NCBI GenBank assembly: GCA_937958265.1
Contig: CALGNX010000005.1
Location: forward strand, 62,001 to 126,000
DNA: 64,000 bases
Source of the DNA: an uncultured Algibacter sp.
GTDB taxonomy: Bacteria; Bacteroidota; Bacteroidia; Flavobacteriales; Flavobacteriaceae
Direction of reading: 5' to 3'
Translations under genes and position numbers: made by a program
Shown here: in pieces, positions 47,190 to 57,031 of the stretch
Position numbering within the stretch: the first letter of the stretch is position 1
Layout of the letters: every line of letters starts with the position of its first letter
Notes under the pieces: generated by a model
What the model saw: the letters and a program-made list of their open reading frames with translations, nothing else
Database searches by the model: none
Told to the model about the DNA's origin: nothing

Positions 47190-48047
47190 TTAAATTATAC
47201 GCTTCAAATAATCTCCATAACCACTTTTAAGAAGTGACTGAGCTAAATTTATTAATTGTGATTTATTTATAAAGCCCATCTTGTAAGCTACTTCTTCAAT
47301 ACACCCTATTTTCAAACCTTGGCGTTCTTCGATTACTTGTACAAATTGAGAAGCTTGCATTAATGATGAAAATGTTCCTGTATCCAGCCACGCTGTACCT
47401 TTATCCAAAATTTGGACATTCAAGTTACCGCGATGTAAAAACACCTTATTAACATCTGTAATTTCTAACTCTCCGCGTTTACTTGGTTTTATATTCTTTG
47501 CTACTTCTATTACAGAATTATCATAAAAATAAATACCGGGTACTGCAAAATTAGATTTAGGTTTTTCTGGTTTTTCTTCAATGGAAATCGCTTTACTATT
47601 TTTATCAAATTCCACAACACCATAACGCATTGGATCTTGCACGTGATAAGCAAAAATAACCCCACCTTTAGGGTTTATATTATTTTGGAGAGTCTTGTTT
47701 AATCCTGACCCATAAAATATATTATCGCCTAAAATTAAAGCCACACTGTCCTTTCCTATAAATTTTTCTCCAATAATAAAAGCTTCCGCTAAGCCTTTTG
47801 GTTCATCCTGAACAGCGAAATCAAACACACAGCCATAATCTGTACCATTACCTAAAAGTAGCTTAAACCGCGGCAAATCGATTGAAGTTGATATGATTAA
47901 TATATCTCTAATACCGGCAGATAAAAGTGTAGTTAAAGGATAATAAATCATTGGCTTATCATAAACAGGCATTAATTGTTTACTTACAACTTTTGTAAGT
48001 GGATAAAGCCTAGTTCCAGACCCGCCTGCTAATATAATTCCTTTCAT
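47190..48047 (-). CDS. rmlA: Glucose-1-phosphate thymidylyltransferase
   Basis: 285 residues, normal length. [18 protein letters not shown] and [16 protein letters not shown] are the nucleotide- and sugar-binding signatures, with LGDNIFYG and EEKPEKPKS. Makes dTDP-glucose from dTTP and glucose-1-phosphate, the first step to dTDP-rhamnose. Confidence 0.98.
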   Translation of the reverse strand: MKGIILAGGSGTRLYPLTKVVSKQLMPVYDKPMIYYPLTTLLSAGIRDILIISTSIDLPRFKLLLGNGTDYGCVFDFAVQDEPKGLAEAFIIGEKFIGKDSVALILGDNIFYGSGLNKTLQNNINPKGGVIFAYHVQDPMRYGVVEFDKNSKAISIEEKPEKPKSNFAVPGIYFYDNSVIEVAKNIKPSKRGELEITDVNKVFLHRGNLNVQILDKGTAWLDTGTFSSLMQASQFVQVIEERQGLKIGCIEEVAYKMGFINKSQLINLAQSLLKSGYGDYLKRII

Positions 48048-48061
48048 TACTAATTCTTATC

Positions 48062-49105
48062 TTAGTTATATTGGTTTTTGAAATAAGATTGATATTGCCC
48101 ACTCGTTACATTATCTAACCATTCTTCATTGGTTAAATACCATTGAATTGTTTTTTCTAATCCCTGCTGAAAGGTAACAGAAGGCTCCCAACCTAAATCT
48201 TTCCTTATTTTTGAAGCATCGATGGCGTATCGTAAATCATGCCCAGGACGATCTTTTACAAAGGTAATTAAACGTTCGGATGTGTTTTTTGGGCGCTTTA
48301 ATTTAATATCCATTTGTTCGCATAATAACTTTACCAAATCAATATTTTTCCACTCGTTAATACCACCTATATTATACATTTCGCCATTTAAACCTTTATG
48401 AAACACTACATCTATAGCTATCGCATGGTCTTTTACATACAACCAATCTCTTGTGTAATTACCATCGCCATAAACAGGCAATGGTTTATTATTTATAATA
48501 TTATTTATAAATAAAGGTATTAATTTTTCAGGAAACTGATTCTGCCCATAATTATTTGAACAATTTGTTATAACGTATGGTAACTTATATGTTTCGCCAT
48601 AAGCCCTTACAAAATGATCTGAGCTTGCTTTAGATGCTGCATATGGGGAATTAGGATCGTAAGCTGTTTTTTCTGTAAACAAACCTGTTTCTCCTAAGGA
48701 GCCATAAACCTCATCGGTACTAACGTGGTAAAATCGCTTATTTTCAAAATTATGGCTCCAACATTTTTTAAAGGCATTTAAAAGAATCATTGTACCAATA
48801 ACATTAGTTTTCACAAAAGCTAAAGGCTCCTTAATAGAACGATCCACATGCGACTCCGCAGCTAAATGTATTACACCATCGAATTTATACGTGTTAAAAA
48901 GGCTGTTTACAAAATTTTCATCTGTTATATCTCCTTTAATAAAAGTATAATTCGGCTTATTTACAATATCATTCAAATTTTCCAAATTTCCAGCATAAGT
49001 TAATGCGTCCAAATTATAAATATGATAATTTGGGTATTTTTCAACAAACAATCGAACCACATGCGAACCAATAAACCCTGCGCCACCAGTTATTAAAATA
49101 GTCAT
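48062..49105 (-). CDS. rmlB: dTDP-glucose 4,6-dehydratase
   Basis: 347 residues. TGGAGFIGSHVVRLF, HLAAESHVDRSI, STDEVYGSLGE, YAASKASSDH and TNCSNNYGQNQFPEKLIP are RmlB hallmarks. Produces dTDP-4-keto-6-deoxyglucose. First of the rmlBACD block, directly after the Wzz-like pair. Confidence 0.98.
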   Translation of the reverse strand: MTILITGGAGFIGSHVVRLFVEKYPNYHIYNLDALTYAGNLENLNDIVNKPNYTFIKGDITDENFVNSLFNTYKFDGVIHLAAESHVDRSIKEPLAFVKTNVIGTMILLNAFKKCWSHNFENKRFYHVSTDEVYGSLGETGLFTEKTAYDPNSPYAASKASSDHFVRAYGETYKLPYVITNCSNNYGQNQFPEKLIPLFINNIINNKPLPVYGDGNYTRDWLYVKDHAIAIDVVFHKGLNGEMYNIGGINEWKNIDLVKLLCEQMDIKLKRPKNTSERLITFVKDRPGHDLRYAIDASKIRKDLGWEPSVTFQQGLEKTIQWYLTNEEWLDNVTSGQYQSYFKNQYN

Positions 49106-49108
49106 ATT

Positions 49109-50179
49109 TTAAACTTTACCTTTATACTGTTCCATAAATTTATACACGCGAGAGCCTAGTAAAAAACATAACGTAGCCAACATAAAACAAATACCGAAAT
49201 ACACTTTATCACTTAACCCTAAGCCAAACAGATATTTTCTATTATATACCGAACCACTATCCTGCTTACCGGAAACAATTTCTACTATTTTCTCTTTGTC
49301 AGCTATTCTCCTTTCAATCTTTACAATCTCGCTACTCAACTCAATATCATTTAAATATAAATCATATTCTTTAGTTTTAGACTTTTTACTACTTGCTTCA
49401 AAACTTATTCCTATTTCTGTTCCTTGTGCATTTTGGCTTTCTTCTAAAACCTTCCTATAAGTGGTCTGCAAAACCTGCGAACTACTTAAAGCTTTTTCTA
49501 ATGCTAATTTCTTGCTATTTAATTCTGCCAAATCCTTAGCCTGTTCACTTAAAAAATATTGGTTACCATTTAATAAACTCACTATTTTTTTGAACACCAA
49601 ATTAAAATTATTTCTTTCTTTAGCAATAATAATAAGCTTCTGAAATTGGTAGCTAGGCTCTTTATAGCGTAACACAAAATCATCATAACTTACTTTGGAA
49701 GCTATAGTCGTATCTAAGGTTTTTCTATAATCATTAAATTCTTTAAAATGCTCATTTTCAATAATTACAGATTGGATATCAAATTTTAATATCACTGCCG
49801 CCTGTTTAGCACTAATACCAAGCACATTACCCAATTGTAAGGTATCTTCCTGCGAAAGTAAATCGTTGAAATAATCGACAGAATTATACAAATCTTCCCC
49901 CGTATTATAGTTTTGTTTTATTGTAATATGCGATCTGTATACAGGGTCTGCAGTTTTTTCTTTGTATATACCATAAGAAATACCCAATGCTACTGAAATT
50001 AAAAGCTTGATACCATGCTTTTTTACAAAAAAAACACACCATATTAACGCTAAAAAAATGTGATTTAATAAATTACCTATAAACCTAAAAAAACTATAAA
50101 TTAAGTCACTTATAAGCATAAAAAGTTTTCCTAAATCTACTTCTTCAGACGAATGAGGTTCTGGTGAGTTTTTACTCAT
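49109..50179 (-). CDS. Wzz-like chain-length/polysaccharide transport protein (paralogue 2)
   Basis: 356 residues. Membrane helices near 50-75 and 325-345 bracket a large periplasmic domain with a coiled coil (about 200-300), the topology of Wzz-type proteins. The N-terminus (SSEEVDLGKLFMLISDLI) matches the neighbouring paralogue, and the whole layout is shared. It lacks the cytoplasmic kinase of BY-kinases. It probably sets chain length or assists export of the locus polysaccharide. Confidence 0.75.
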   Translation of the reverse strand: MSKNSPEPHSSEEVDLGKLFMLISDLIYSFFRFIGNLLNHIFLALIWCVFFVKKHGIKLLISVALGISYGIYKEKTADPVYRSHITIKQNYNTGEDLYNSVDYFNDLLSQEDTLQLGNVLGISAKQAAVILKFDIQSVIIENEHFKEFNDYRKTLDTTIASKVSYDDFVLRYKEPSYQFQKLIIIAKERNNFNLVFKKIVSLLNGNQYFLSEQAKDLAELNSKKLALEKALSSSQVLQTTYRKVLEESQNAQGTEIGISFEASSKKSKTKEYDLYLNDIELSSEIVKIERRIADKEKIVEIVSGKQDSGSVYNRKYLFGLGLSDKVYFGICFMLATLCFLLGSRVYKFMEQYKGKV

Positions 50180-50236
50180 AATTTTGATTTAAAATTTATT
50201 TAGTTAAAAATTAAATTACGCAACATTACATTCCTA

Positions 50237-51289
50237 TTAACTCTTTTCTTGATAAGCGTTAAGATAATTATTTAACGAAAATAATCCGAAAAATAATAAG
50301 CTTAAAGTTAGTAGCAATGCAGGGATACGAAACTTGTAACTTTTTAAAACTTGAAGATCTTTAAGTCCTTTATCTGGGAAATCGGAAATAACATTTATAA
50401 TATCAAGCTTATTTACACGCATTATATTAAGTTCTAGCACCTTTGATTGTATCTCTTCCTTTTTATTAATGAGTATAAATTCTTTGTTTTCCTTATTAAC
50501 ATTATCTCCTAAACTTATATTGGTTCCTGCAACAGGACGATCGACTTGCTTAAGCATTATATTTTTATAAAGTGTTTGTAAGGAGTCGATTTCTGCCAAT
50601 TGCTTGGTATAAAAACTAGTTTTTAAAGCTATGTTTATATTATTAATTTCTTTTTGTTGATTAAAATAAACATTACGTTTAATAGCCTCTATTATAACAG
50701 GTTCTATTTTTTTTGCTACACTGTTATCTGTAGCTGTAACGGTTAATAAATGGAAGCGTAAACTAAGGGTATTAAAATTATTTAAAAATTTTTCTGGATT
50801 TGTAGATTTTACTGTAATAGTATCTAAGTCTTTAACAAAATTATCAAACAACTTTAACTTTTGATTTTTATCTGCATAAGCATTAACTTTAAATTCCTTT
50901 AGAGACCTAGCCTCTTTTTTAGAGATACCTAAAATTTCTGATAAGGCTACCGAATCTTTAGCTTGTACTAATTCGTTATATACATGCATGTTTTTGTAAA
51001 GCTGTTCTACACTGTTAAAATTTGGCTCTACCAGCATAGTAGAAATATATTTAGGTCCTTCTACAATATCTGTAAAAATGCCGATTACAAAACCTACAAT
51101 TACAATAACTACAATTTTTACAAAATATTTTCTGATAAAAAGTAAAAATAAAATAACAAAATTAAAAAGCGATTTTAATGTGCTCCCTATAAAATTAAAA
51201 AGTCTATTAAAAGCATTTCCAATTAACTTAAATAATTGGCTTAAATCCACTTCTTCAGATTGCTTTGGTTGAGGCAAATCTTTACTCAT
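50237..51289 (-). CDS. Wzz-like chain-length/polysaccharide transport protein (paralogue 1)
   Basis: 350 residues with the same plan as the next gene: a short cytoplasmic start (QSEEVDLSQLFKLIGNAFN), one membrane helix (about 52-72), a long periplasmic helical domain and a final helix (about 325-345). The two are tandem paralogues separated by 57 bases. Both follow a DUF6909-like gene and precede rmlB, so they open the polysaccharide block on this strand. Confidence 0.75.
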   Translation of the reverse strand: MSKDLPQPKQSEEVDLSQLFKLIGNAFNRLFNFIGSTLKSLFNFVILFLLFIRKYFVKIVVIVIVGFVIGIFTDIVEGPKYISTMLVEPNFNSVEQLYKNMHVYNELVQAKDSVALSEILGISKKEARSLKEFKVNAYADKNQKLKLFDNFVKDLDTITVKSTNPEKFLNNFNTLSLRFHLLTVTATDNSVAKKIEPVIIEAIKRNVYFNQQKEINNINIALKTSFYTKQLAEIDSLQTLYKNIMLKQVDRPVAGTNISLGDNVNKENKEFILINKKEEIQSKVLELNIMRVNKLDIINVISDFPDKGLKDLQVLKSYKFRIPALLLTLSLLFFGLFSLNNYLNAYQEKS

Positions 51290-51296
51290 AATATAT

Positions 51297-52985
51297 CTAA
51301 TTTAATATTTGTTTTAATATTGTTCTTGTTATCAGGTAGGTTGGCTTAACTCCTGAAGTTCCTAAGCCACCAGAAGCTAAAGTAGCGCCAGTCTCCAAAG
51401 GATTATCACTAGCATAATATGCATATCTTACCTTTACATTTTCTCCTATACTCCCGCGTACTTTTGATGCCGCTTGAATGGCTTTTTGGTAGTGTGCACC
51501 TTCCATTTCTAACCCAATAACATTCCAAGTAGAATTATAAAAGAATTTTAAAATGTCCTTATTTTGAAGTGATGTGCCTAAAACTGTTATCATGGCACCT
51601 TCATAAACTTGAACACCTTGACCTTGTAAATCCTCTATTTTTAATTCGTTTTTAAATGGATAATTATCAGCTGTACCTTCAAAAATATGAGCAGAAGGAA
51701 TCATGATATCCCCTTTACTACCTTCTAAAATACCTGCCTTACCCATAATAGAAACAGACTCGATATTTAAATGTGTATTTTTTCCTTTTTGCTTGTAAGG
51801 TTTTAAAAGCTCATCAATAGTTTCATAAGCCTGCTCTCCAAAAGCATAATCCATAACCAAGATAACAGGCTTGTTTTTCTTCAGGTTTGTCTCATCGACA
51901 GGGATGTCTAGTTTTGAAACATCAATTTTACTACTATCGAATATTTGTACATCAATATTAGCCCCAGAAGTATCTTTAATATAAAGCATACCTTTAACTA
52001 ATGCTTCCTTTTTAACTTTATTACGTAGCTCGCTATTTCCGTTGTCGCTTAAAGTTTCATATACTTCAAAAATATCCTTTTTAGAGACCAATGCTTTTAA
52101 TGCTGTTGGTGTAAATAGCGTATTCATAACGCTGTGCATGTTAGCACTTATAACATGAATAGGTCGCTCTAACAAATTATTATTAACTAGCGCTTCCTTG
52201 ATGTTATCTGCCCAAATTTCGCCATGTATATGATGCCCTATTCGCTCTCTTAAAACCGGGCTAAAAGTAACTGTGCGTTTGTTATTATTTATAAGCTCTT
52301 CAATAGCCAATTTGCCTAACCAATAAACAATATGTAGTAATCGGTCGGGTTGAGCTTGTGTTGCAAAATCCTCGTAAACACTTACTAACTCATTAAACGT
52401 TCGTCCTAAAATATTTGCTAAGTGTGTAATAGCAACTTCGCGTGCTTCTTGCGTTAATTTGGACTTAGAGGCTACCGCTTTTTCTAACTTAATCCAATCT
52501 CTGGTCGTTTTCCCCTTATCATCAATAAGAACGCGCTTACTAATTTTGTGCGATTCGATAAAAAGAAAAGTAAGGTGGGTAAGAATGTCGTAAACTTCAG
52601 AACGTCCCCGCGTAATTTCTATATTCATTTGATCATTATCAATTCGATAACAATTACGCCTACGTTTTGCTGGAATTATAGTTTTAAAATGGGAATTAGA
52701 ATAACCTTCATCACTTGTTAAATTAATAAAAGTACACTCTTCTATACCTTGTGGTAAACGATCAATAACATAAAGTAAACCTTGAATTTCTGCTTTTTCA
52801 TCGCTAATAGAACCATATATCTCAGGTTGTAATAGTAGTAAGGCTTGCCTTAAAGTTTCGCCAGAAATTCCCATAGGCTTATAAAAACCTCTATTAAACA
52901 AATGACGTATTGTGACATACATACGCTCTATGGCATTCGAGCTTTCCTGTGCGCGTGTTCTAGCGTGTTGTTTTTTATTACTCAT
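51297..52985 (-). CDS. DUF6909-like protein with nucleosidase/nucleoside-phosphorylase-like C-terminal half
   Basis: 562 residues, soluble. The N-terminal half (about 1-270) has no fold I recognise. The C-terminal half (about 275-562) resembles the PNP/AMP nucleosidase family: IMGKAGILEG-type glycine loop (413-422), GDIMIP (425-430), and the GLEMEGAHY motif (491-499), close to the MEx(A/S) ribose-binding motif of that fold. I recall it as DUF6909 in Flavobacteriia, beside GH3 genes as here. Activity on a nucleoside or nucleotide is inferred only. Confidence 0.68.
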   Translation of the reverse strand: MSNKKQHARTRAQESSNAIERMYVTIRHLFNRGFYKPMGISGETLRQALLLLQPEIYGSISDEKAEIQGLLYVIDRLPQGIEECTFINLTSDEGYSNSHFKTIIPAKRRRNCYRIDNDQMNIEITRGRSEVYDILTHLTFLFIESHKISKRVLIDDKGKTTRDWIKLEKAVASKSKLTQEAREVAITHLANILGRTFNELVSVYEDFATQAQPDRLLHIVYWLGKLAIEELINNNKRTVTFSPVLRERIGHHIHGEIWADNIKEALVNNNLLERPIHVISANMHSVMNTLFTPTALKALVSKKDIFEVYETLSDNGNSELRNKVKKEALVKGMLYIKDTSGANIDVQIFDSSKIDVSKLDIPVDETNLKKNKPVILVMDYAFGEQAYETIDELLKPYKQKGKNTHLNIESVSIMGKAGILEGSKGDIMIPSAHIFEGTADNYPFKNELKIEDLQGQGVQVYEGAMITVLGTSLQNKDILKFFYNSTWNVIGLEMEGAHYQKAIQAASKVRGSIGENVKVRYAYYASDNPLETGATLASGGLGTSGVKPTYLITRTILKQILN

Positions 52986-53024
52986 TATCCTCGTTTAAGT
53001 TAAACAAATATAGTACTAATTGTT

Positions 53025-54518
53025 TTAGTTGACGTAAGGAATGTTGTCAACTATTTTTCTGTCGTTAGATAATCTTGGCAGCTTATTCTGTCCGCCTAAC
53101 TTTCCAATAGATTTCATGTATGTACGAAAACCACCTATCTCTACTTTTTTAATTTTAAGCGGTTGTAAAACTTTACCTGCTATTAAATCGAAATAATAAG
53201 AATTTTGCTTCTGTAGGGCATTATCAATTTTTGTTGCTAAGTCGGCCAAATTTTTTGGTTCATTTTCAAATTCAATAAACCATTCGTGGTAAGGCAAGCC
53301 ATTTTCAGGGTTTATTTGTGGTGCAACTGTAAACTCTGTAACTGTAGTTTCAGAATTAAGAATAGCATCTTGCATGGCCTGCTCCACCTCCTTTCCGATA
53401 ACGTGCTCTCCAAAAGCAGATATAAAGTGTTTTATTCTACCTGAAACAATAAGCCGGTATGGTTGTATTGAAGTAAATTCTACTGTATCTCCTAAATTAT
53501 AGGCCCATAATCCAGCGTTTGTTGAAATAATCATCACGTAATTTACGCCCAATTCAACATCGGCTATGGTAATACGTTTTGGGTTTTCGCTAAAAAAATG
53601 TTCGGCCTTTATAAACTCGTAAAATATACCAGAGTTAAGTTGCAATAACATGCCTTTTTCCCGCTGCTTATCTTGAAAAGCAAAAAACCCTTCGCTTGCT
53701 GGATACAACTCGATACTATCTACTTTTCTTCCTATAAGTTTCTCAAATTTTGCTCGATAAGGTTCGTAATTTACGCCTCCAAAGATAAATAAATTAAAAT
53801 TTTTAAAAATATTACCAACGTTCTGTCCTGTTTTTTGTTGAAGTTTTTCAAAATACATTTGTACCCAAGAAGGAATACCTGAAATAACACTCATGTTTTC
53901 TAAAACAGTTTCTTCAACTATAGCATCTACCTTAGTTTCCCAATCATTAATACAATTGGTTTCCCAAGAGGGCAGTCTATTTTTCTGTAAATATTTAGGC
54001 ACATAATGTGCAACTATACCTGAGAGTCTGCCAAGCTGAATACCGTTTTGTTCGTTTAAAACAGGGCTACCTTGAAGAAAAATCATTTTCCCATCAACAA
54101 AAGCACTATTACCCGTTTCATGGATATATAAAAGAATAGCATTTCTAGCCGCCTCAACATGGCTTGGCATACTTTCCTTAGTAATAGGAATGTATTTTGA
54201 ACCAGAAGTTGTTCCACTAGTTTTTGCAAAATAAATAGGTTTACCAGGCCATAATATATCTTTATTTCCTGCTACTACTTTTTCTACATAAGGTTTTAAG
54301 CCTTCGTAATCTCTTACAGGAACCTGCTTTATAAAATCTGTATGGTTCTTTATATTTATAAAATCGTGATCCTTACCAAACTGCGTATTGGTTGCTTGCT
54401 TTATTAATTGTAGAAACACTTTATTTTGTGTAGCAACAGGATTACTTGCCCATTTCTGTACTTTCTTATTTATATATTTAGCAAACGGTTTTGCTAAAAA
54501 AGATTTTAATGAAGCCAT
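53025..54518 (-). CDS. GH3 family acyl-adenylate enzyme
   Basis: 497 residues. Named after plant GH3 auxin-conjugating enzymes: the phosphate loop FAKTSGTTSGSKYIPIT, YPASEGFFAFQ (adenylate motif) and a Tyr-Asn-Leu-Gly-Asp segment (YNLGDTVEFT) are present. It should activate a carboxylic acid with ATP and join it to an amine or another acceptor; the bacterial substrate is unknown. It starts 3 bases after the M23 gene stop and precedes the DUF6909-like gene. Confidence 0.92.
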   Translation of the reverse strand: MASLKSFLAKPFAKYINKKVQKWASNPVATQNKVFLQLIKQATNTQFGKDHDFINIKNHTDFIKQVPVRDYEGLKPYVEKVVAGNKDILWPGKPIYFAKTSGTTSGSKYIPITKESMPSHVEAARNAILLYIHETGNSAFVDGKMIFLQGSPVLNEQNGIQLGRLSGIVAHYVPKYLQKNRLPSWETNCINDWETKVDAIVEETVLENMSVISGIPSWVQMYFEKLQQKTGQNVGNIFKNFNLFIFGGVNYEPYRAKFEKLIGRKVDSIELYPASEGFFAFQDKQREKGMLLQLNSGIFYEFIKAEHFFSENPKRITIADVELGVNYVMIISTNAGLWAYNLGDTVEFTSIQPYRLIVSGRIKHFISAFGEHVIGKEVEQAMQDAILNSETTVTEFTVAPQINPENGLPYHEWFIEFENEPKNLADLATKIDNALQKQNSYYFDLIAGKVLQPLKIKKVEIGGFRTYMKSIGKLGGQNKLPRLSNDRKIVDNIPYVN

Positions 54519-54521
54519 AAT

Positions 54522-55391
54522 TTATTTAAAATCTATAAAATTTGTAGGATTTATTGGGTAACCATCGTTCCACAACTCAAAATGTAAATGCGGTCCTGTA
54601 GTTAATTCTCCTGTATTACCTGCTGTAGCGATAACTTCTCCTGCCATAACCAAATCGCCCTGTCGTTTAGTTAAGGCTGCATTGTGCTTGTATATTGAAA
54701 TAAGCCCATAACTATGCTCTATAATTATTACAAAACCAGTACTTGCTGTCCATTCTGAAAAAATAACAATACCATCTGCCGTAGCTTTTACAGGTGCATT
54801 TTTAGCAACAACCACATCTACCGCGTAATGTTTGTCTTTTGCATTGTAAGGCTCACTAATTATGCCATTTACTGGCGGAAATAAAACAAAATTTGTGGCT
54901 GATGTGGCCGATTCAAAAAGATTATACTTATCCTCTTCATCTACTTTTTCTCGTAATAACGAGTCCTCTGCTATTGGGTTTAAATCGACTTCGCTAGCCT
55001 CTAATTTAACAGCCTTAACAATAGAATCCTTATTAAATTCCATAGCATTAACTTCGCCTTTTAACACCTTTTTAATAGATTCGAAATACCTATCATTCAT
55101 AGAAATTATACGTTGTAATGAATCTGTTTTAAAGCTTAACTCGGTTGCTTTTTTCTTTAATGCCGTAGATGAGTACCCCGGAATAAACTCCCGAAGCGGC
55201 GTAAGTGCAATTAATAAGTATGTAAGCGTTACTAAAAAAACAATTAATAGCGAGCTAAACACGAAAACATTTAAGCGGTTTAACCTAAAGGATAATCGCT
55301 CTTCAAAAGTGTTTTCGTTAAGTATCATTAAACGAAACTTATTTAAAAGCTTTCGTTTAATTCGTTTTGGTTGTTTATTATCGTTTGGCAT
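54522..55391 (-). CDS. M23 family peptidoglycan endopeptidase, membrane-anchored
   Basis: 289 residues: an N-terminal cytoplasmic stretch, one membrane helix (about 41-63), a linker, and a C-terminal LytM domain (about 165-285). Zinc ligands are intact: His188 and Asp192 (HYAVDVV) and the HLHFE motif (His268, His270). Unlike the EnvC-like protein at 3.1 kb it should cut peptide cross-links in the periplasm. First gene of the run that continues through GH3. Confidence 0.94.
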   Translation of the reverse strand: MPNDNKQPKRIKRKLLNKFRLMILNENTFEERLSFRLNRLNVFVFSSLLIVFLVTLTYLLIALTPLREFIPGYSSTALKKKATELSFKTDSLQRIISMNDRYFESIKKVLKGEVNAMEFNKDSIVKAVKLEASEVDLNPIAEDSLLREKVDEEDKYNLFESATSATNFVLFPPVNGIISEPYNAKDKHYAVDVVVAKNAPVKATADGIVIFSEWTASTGFVIIIEHSYGLISIYKHNAALTKRQGDLVMAGEVIATAGNTGELTTGPHLHFELWNDGYPINPTNFIDFK

Positions 55392-55398
55392 GCAAGGG

Positions 55399-55406
55399 CA
55401 AAAATA
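55399..55406 (-). promoter_or_regulatory. -7 promoter element of the M23-GH3 operon
   Basis: TATTTTTG on the minus strand is an exact TAnnTTTG match, ending 7 bases before the M23 ATG. That would give a very short leader. No clear -33 element at the usual distance. Confidence 0.4.
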
Positions 55407-55638
55407 AATAAATTTATTAAACGACTTAAAAATCTATATACTAAAATTAAACTCATTTGTTTTGTTTACATACAAACAAAAAACAGATTCTTTTGAATAG
55501 ATTAAAGTATACTAAAATTATTATTATATCAAAGAACAAAACAAACATTTAAGGAATAAAAAGGAATACGTTTTAGTTAAATGAAAAAGTATAAATGAGT
55601 TCATTACTGTAGAAGCCATTATATTAAACTTTAATTAT

Positions 55639-55646
55639 TAACTTTG
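55639..55646 (+). promoter_or_regulatory. -7 promoter element of tatA
   Basis: TAACTTTG matches TAnnTTTG and ends 18 bases before the tatA ATG at 55665. No -33 TTTG at the expected spacing. Confidence 0.45.
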
Positions 55647-55664
55647 TAATCTAAATTAATTATT

Positions 55665-55847
55665 ATGAGCACATACATGTTACCTCTTATGATCGGGCCT
55701 TGGCAAATAGCCGTAATTGTTGTTATGGTATTATTATTGTTTGGAGGAAAAAAAATCCCTGAACTAATGCGCGGTCTAGGTAGTGGAATTAAAGAGTTTA
55801 AAGACGCCAGCAAAGACGAAGAAACGAACAAAGAAAATAAAGAGTAA
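55665..55847 (+). CDS. tatA: Twin-arginine translocase subunit TatA/TatE
   Basis: 60 residues: one N-terminal membrane helix (about 11-27), the hinge [21 protein letters not shown] amphipathic segment, and a short charged tail. Forms the pore of the Tat pathway that exports folded proteins. Complete for a minimal TatA. Single gene with its own terminator; TatC is not in the window. Confidence 0.96.
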   Translation: MSTYMLPLMIGPWQIAVIVVMVLLLFGGKKIPELMRGLGSGIKEFKDASKDEETNKENKE

Positions 55848-55866
55848 TTTTATTATTACCGCAATT

Positions 55867-55895
55867 AAAAAAACAGCGCTAGTCGCTGTTTTTTT
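55867..55895 (+). terminator. Rho-independent terminator, usable from both sides
   Basis: AAAAAAACAGCG pairs with CGCTGTTTTTTT around a 5-base loop, with a T run on each strand. It lies 20 bases after the tatA stop and also downstream of the converging DUF4837 gene. Confidence 0.9.
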
Positions 55896-56028
55896 GTTTA
55901 AATAATTTTATAAAACATATAATTTTACTTCATTATTCCATTTAAAGCCGAGTAATAAATTTTCTTGGTTTTATAAAAAGGCTAATCGTACTTTAATTAC
56001 CCTATAATATTTTACTATTAACCAAAAT

Positions 56029-57006
56029 TTATTCTATAGTAACAGATCTAATAATAGCCTCAAGTTCTAACATATAATTTCTTTTTTCTACAGATGGTGC
56101 AAACGCAAAACCCTCTAAAATCACCCAGCGCCTATTAATTTTATCGTCGATAGCATAATGAATAAACGGACCTGCCATAAAAGCATTTTTAACATCCCAG
56201 ATACCTTTTGTTTCAAACGTTGGTTTGTTATCAATAATAATTTCGCTAATATAAGGTGCATATGCCTTTTCCGTAACTAGGTAAGAGCCCTCTACCGGGC
56301 CCTCAATGTGCGCCATTCCAATAGAGTCTCTAATTCGGATTATTTGATTTACCACACTGTCGTTACGCTTAATAGCAGTATATGGCAGTGTATAAATCAT
56401 TATATTACTAGTTCCTGTTGCTATGTCTTTTCTAAACCAAAAGAAGTTTTCTGTATCCTTGGCCATTCTATACACAGAGGAAAGCGCAATGGTTAACCCC
56501 AATTTTTGTTTAATACCATCAAAGGTATGTGGCGCTTTTGCCATTTGGCGTAATCGCTCATTAAGCTCTTCCCTTCTAAAAGTGTTTATTATTTTTAAAT
56601 CATTTTCCTGCAATATTTCGATAATATCCTGCTTTGTTTTACCAGATACAACAATAACCTTTTGGGGTTTCGCATAAACATTATTAGAAATTTTTACGCC
56701 TAACTCTTTCCCCATTTCAATTTTTAAAACAGTTCTATTTTTAGTCACAAAACCAGAAAAAACCGAAGGTGGAATTTGGCTAATAGTAAACGTAGGTTCA
56801 TCTTGTGGCAAACCATATATTGGCTGTGTTAAACAGTTTCTTATAGCCTTACCTACAGCGCTATCCCATAAATCGTTTTCTACTACTACAGAAACATTAT
56901 TAATAGCTCCAGAGGCATCAGGAAGATACGTTTCGTTATTTGCTTTCTTATTATCGCAGGATACTAAAAGAATACATACTGTTATTGAAAAAAAGATAAA
57001 TTTCAT
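56029..57006 (-). CDS. DUF4837 lipoprotein
   Basis: 325 residues with a lipoprotein signal (lipobox LVSC, Cys17). The body matches the Bacteroidetes family DUF4837 (NNVSVVVENDLWDSAVG, FTKNRTV-like and YTLPYTAI segments). Function unknown. It follows the MltD-like gene after 25 bases in the same direction, so it is probably co-transcribed; an envelope role is inferred. Confidence 0.82.
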   Translation of the reverse strand: MKFIFFSITVCILLVSCDNKKANNETYLPDASGAINNVSVVVENDLWDSAVGKAIRNCLTQPIYGLPQDEPTFTISQIPPSVFSGFVTKNRTVLKIEMGKELGVKISNNVYAKPQKVIVVSGKTKQDIIEILQENDLKIINTFRREELNERLRQMAKAPHTFDGIKQKLGLTIALSSVYRMAKDTENFFWFRKDIATGTSNIMIYTLPYTAIKRNDSVVNQIIRIRDSIGMAHIEGPVEGSYLVTEKAYAPYISEIIIDNKPTFETKGIWDVKNAFMAGPFIHYAIDDKINRRWVILEGFAFAPSVEKRNYMLELEAIIRSVTIE

Positions 57007-57031
57007 AATATGTTTTATGTTTTTATACGGG

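Noticed and set aside
54862-55407. Plus-strand 181-codon reading frame
   Set aside because: It lies entirely opposite the M23 peptidase gene, whose catalytic residues are conserved; a shadow frame.
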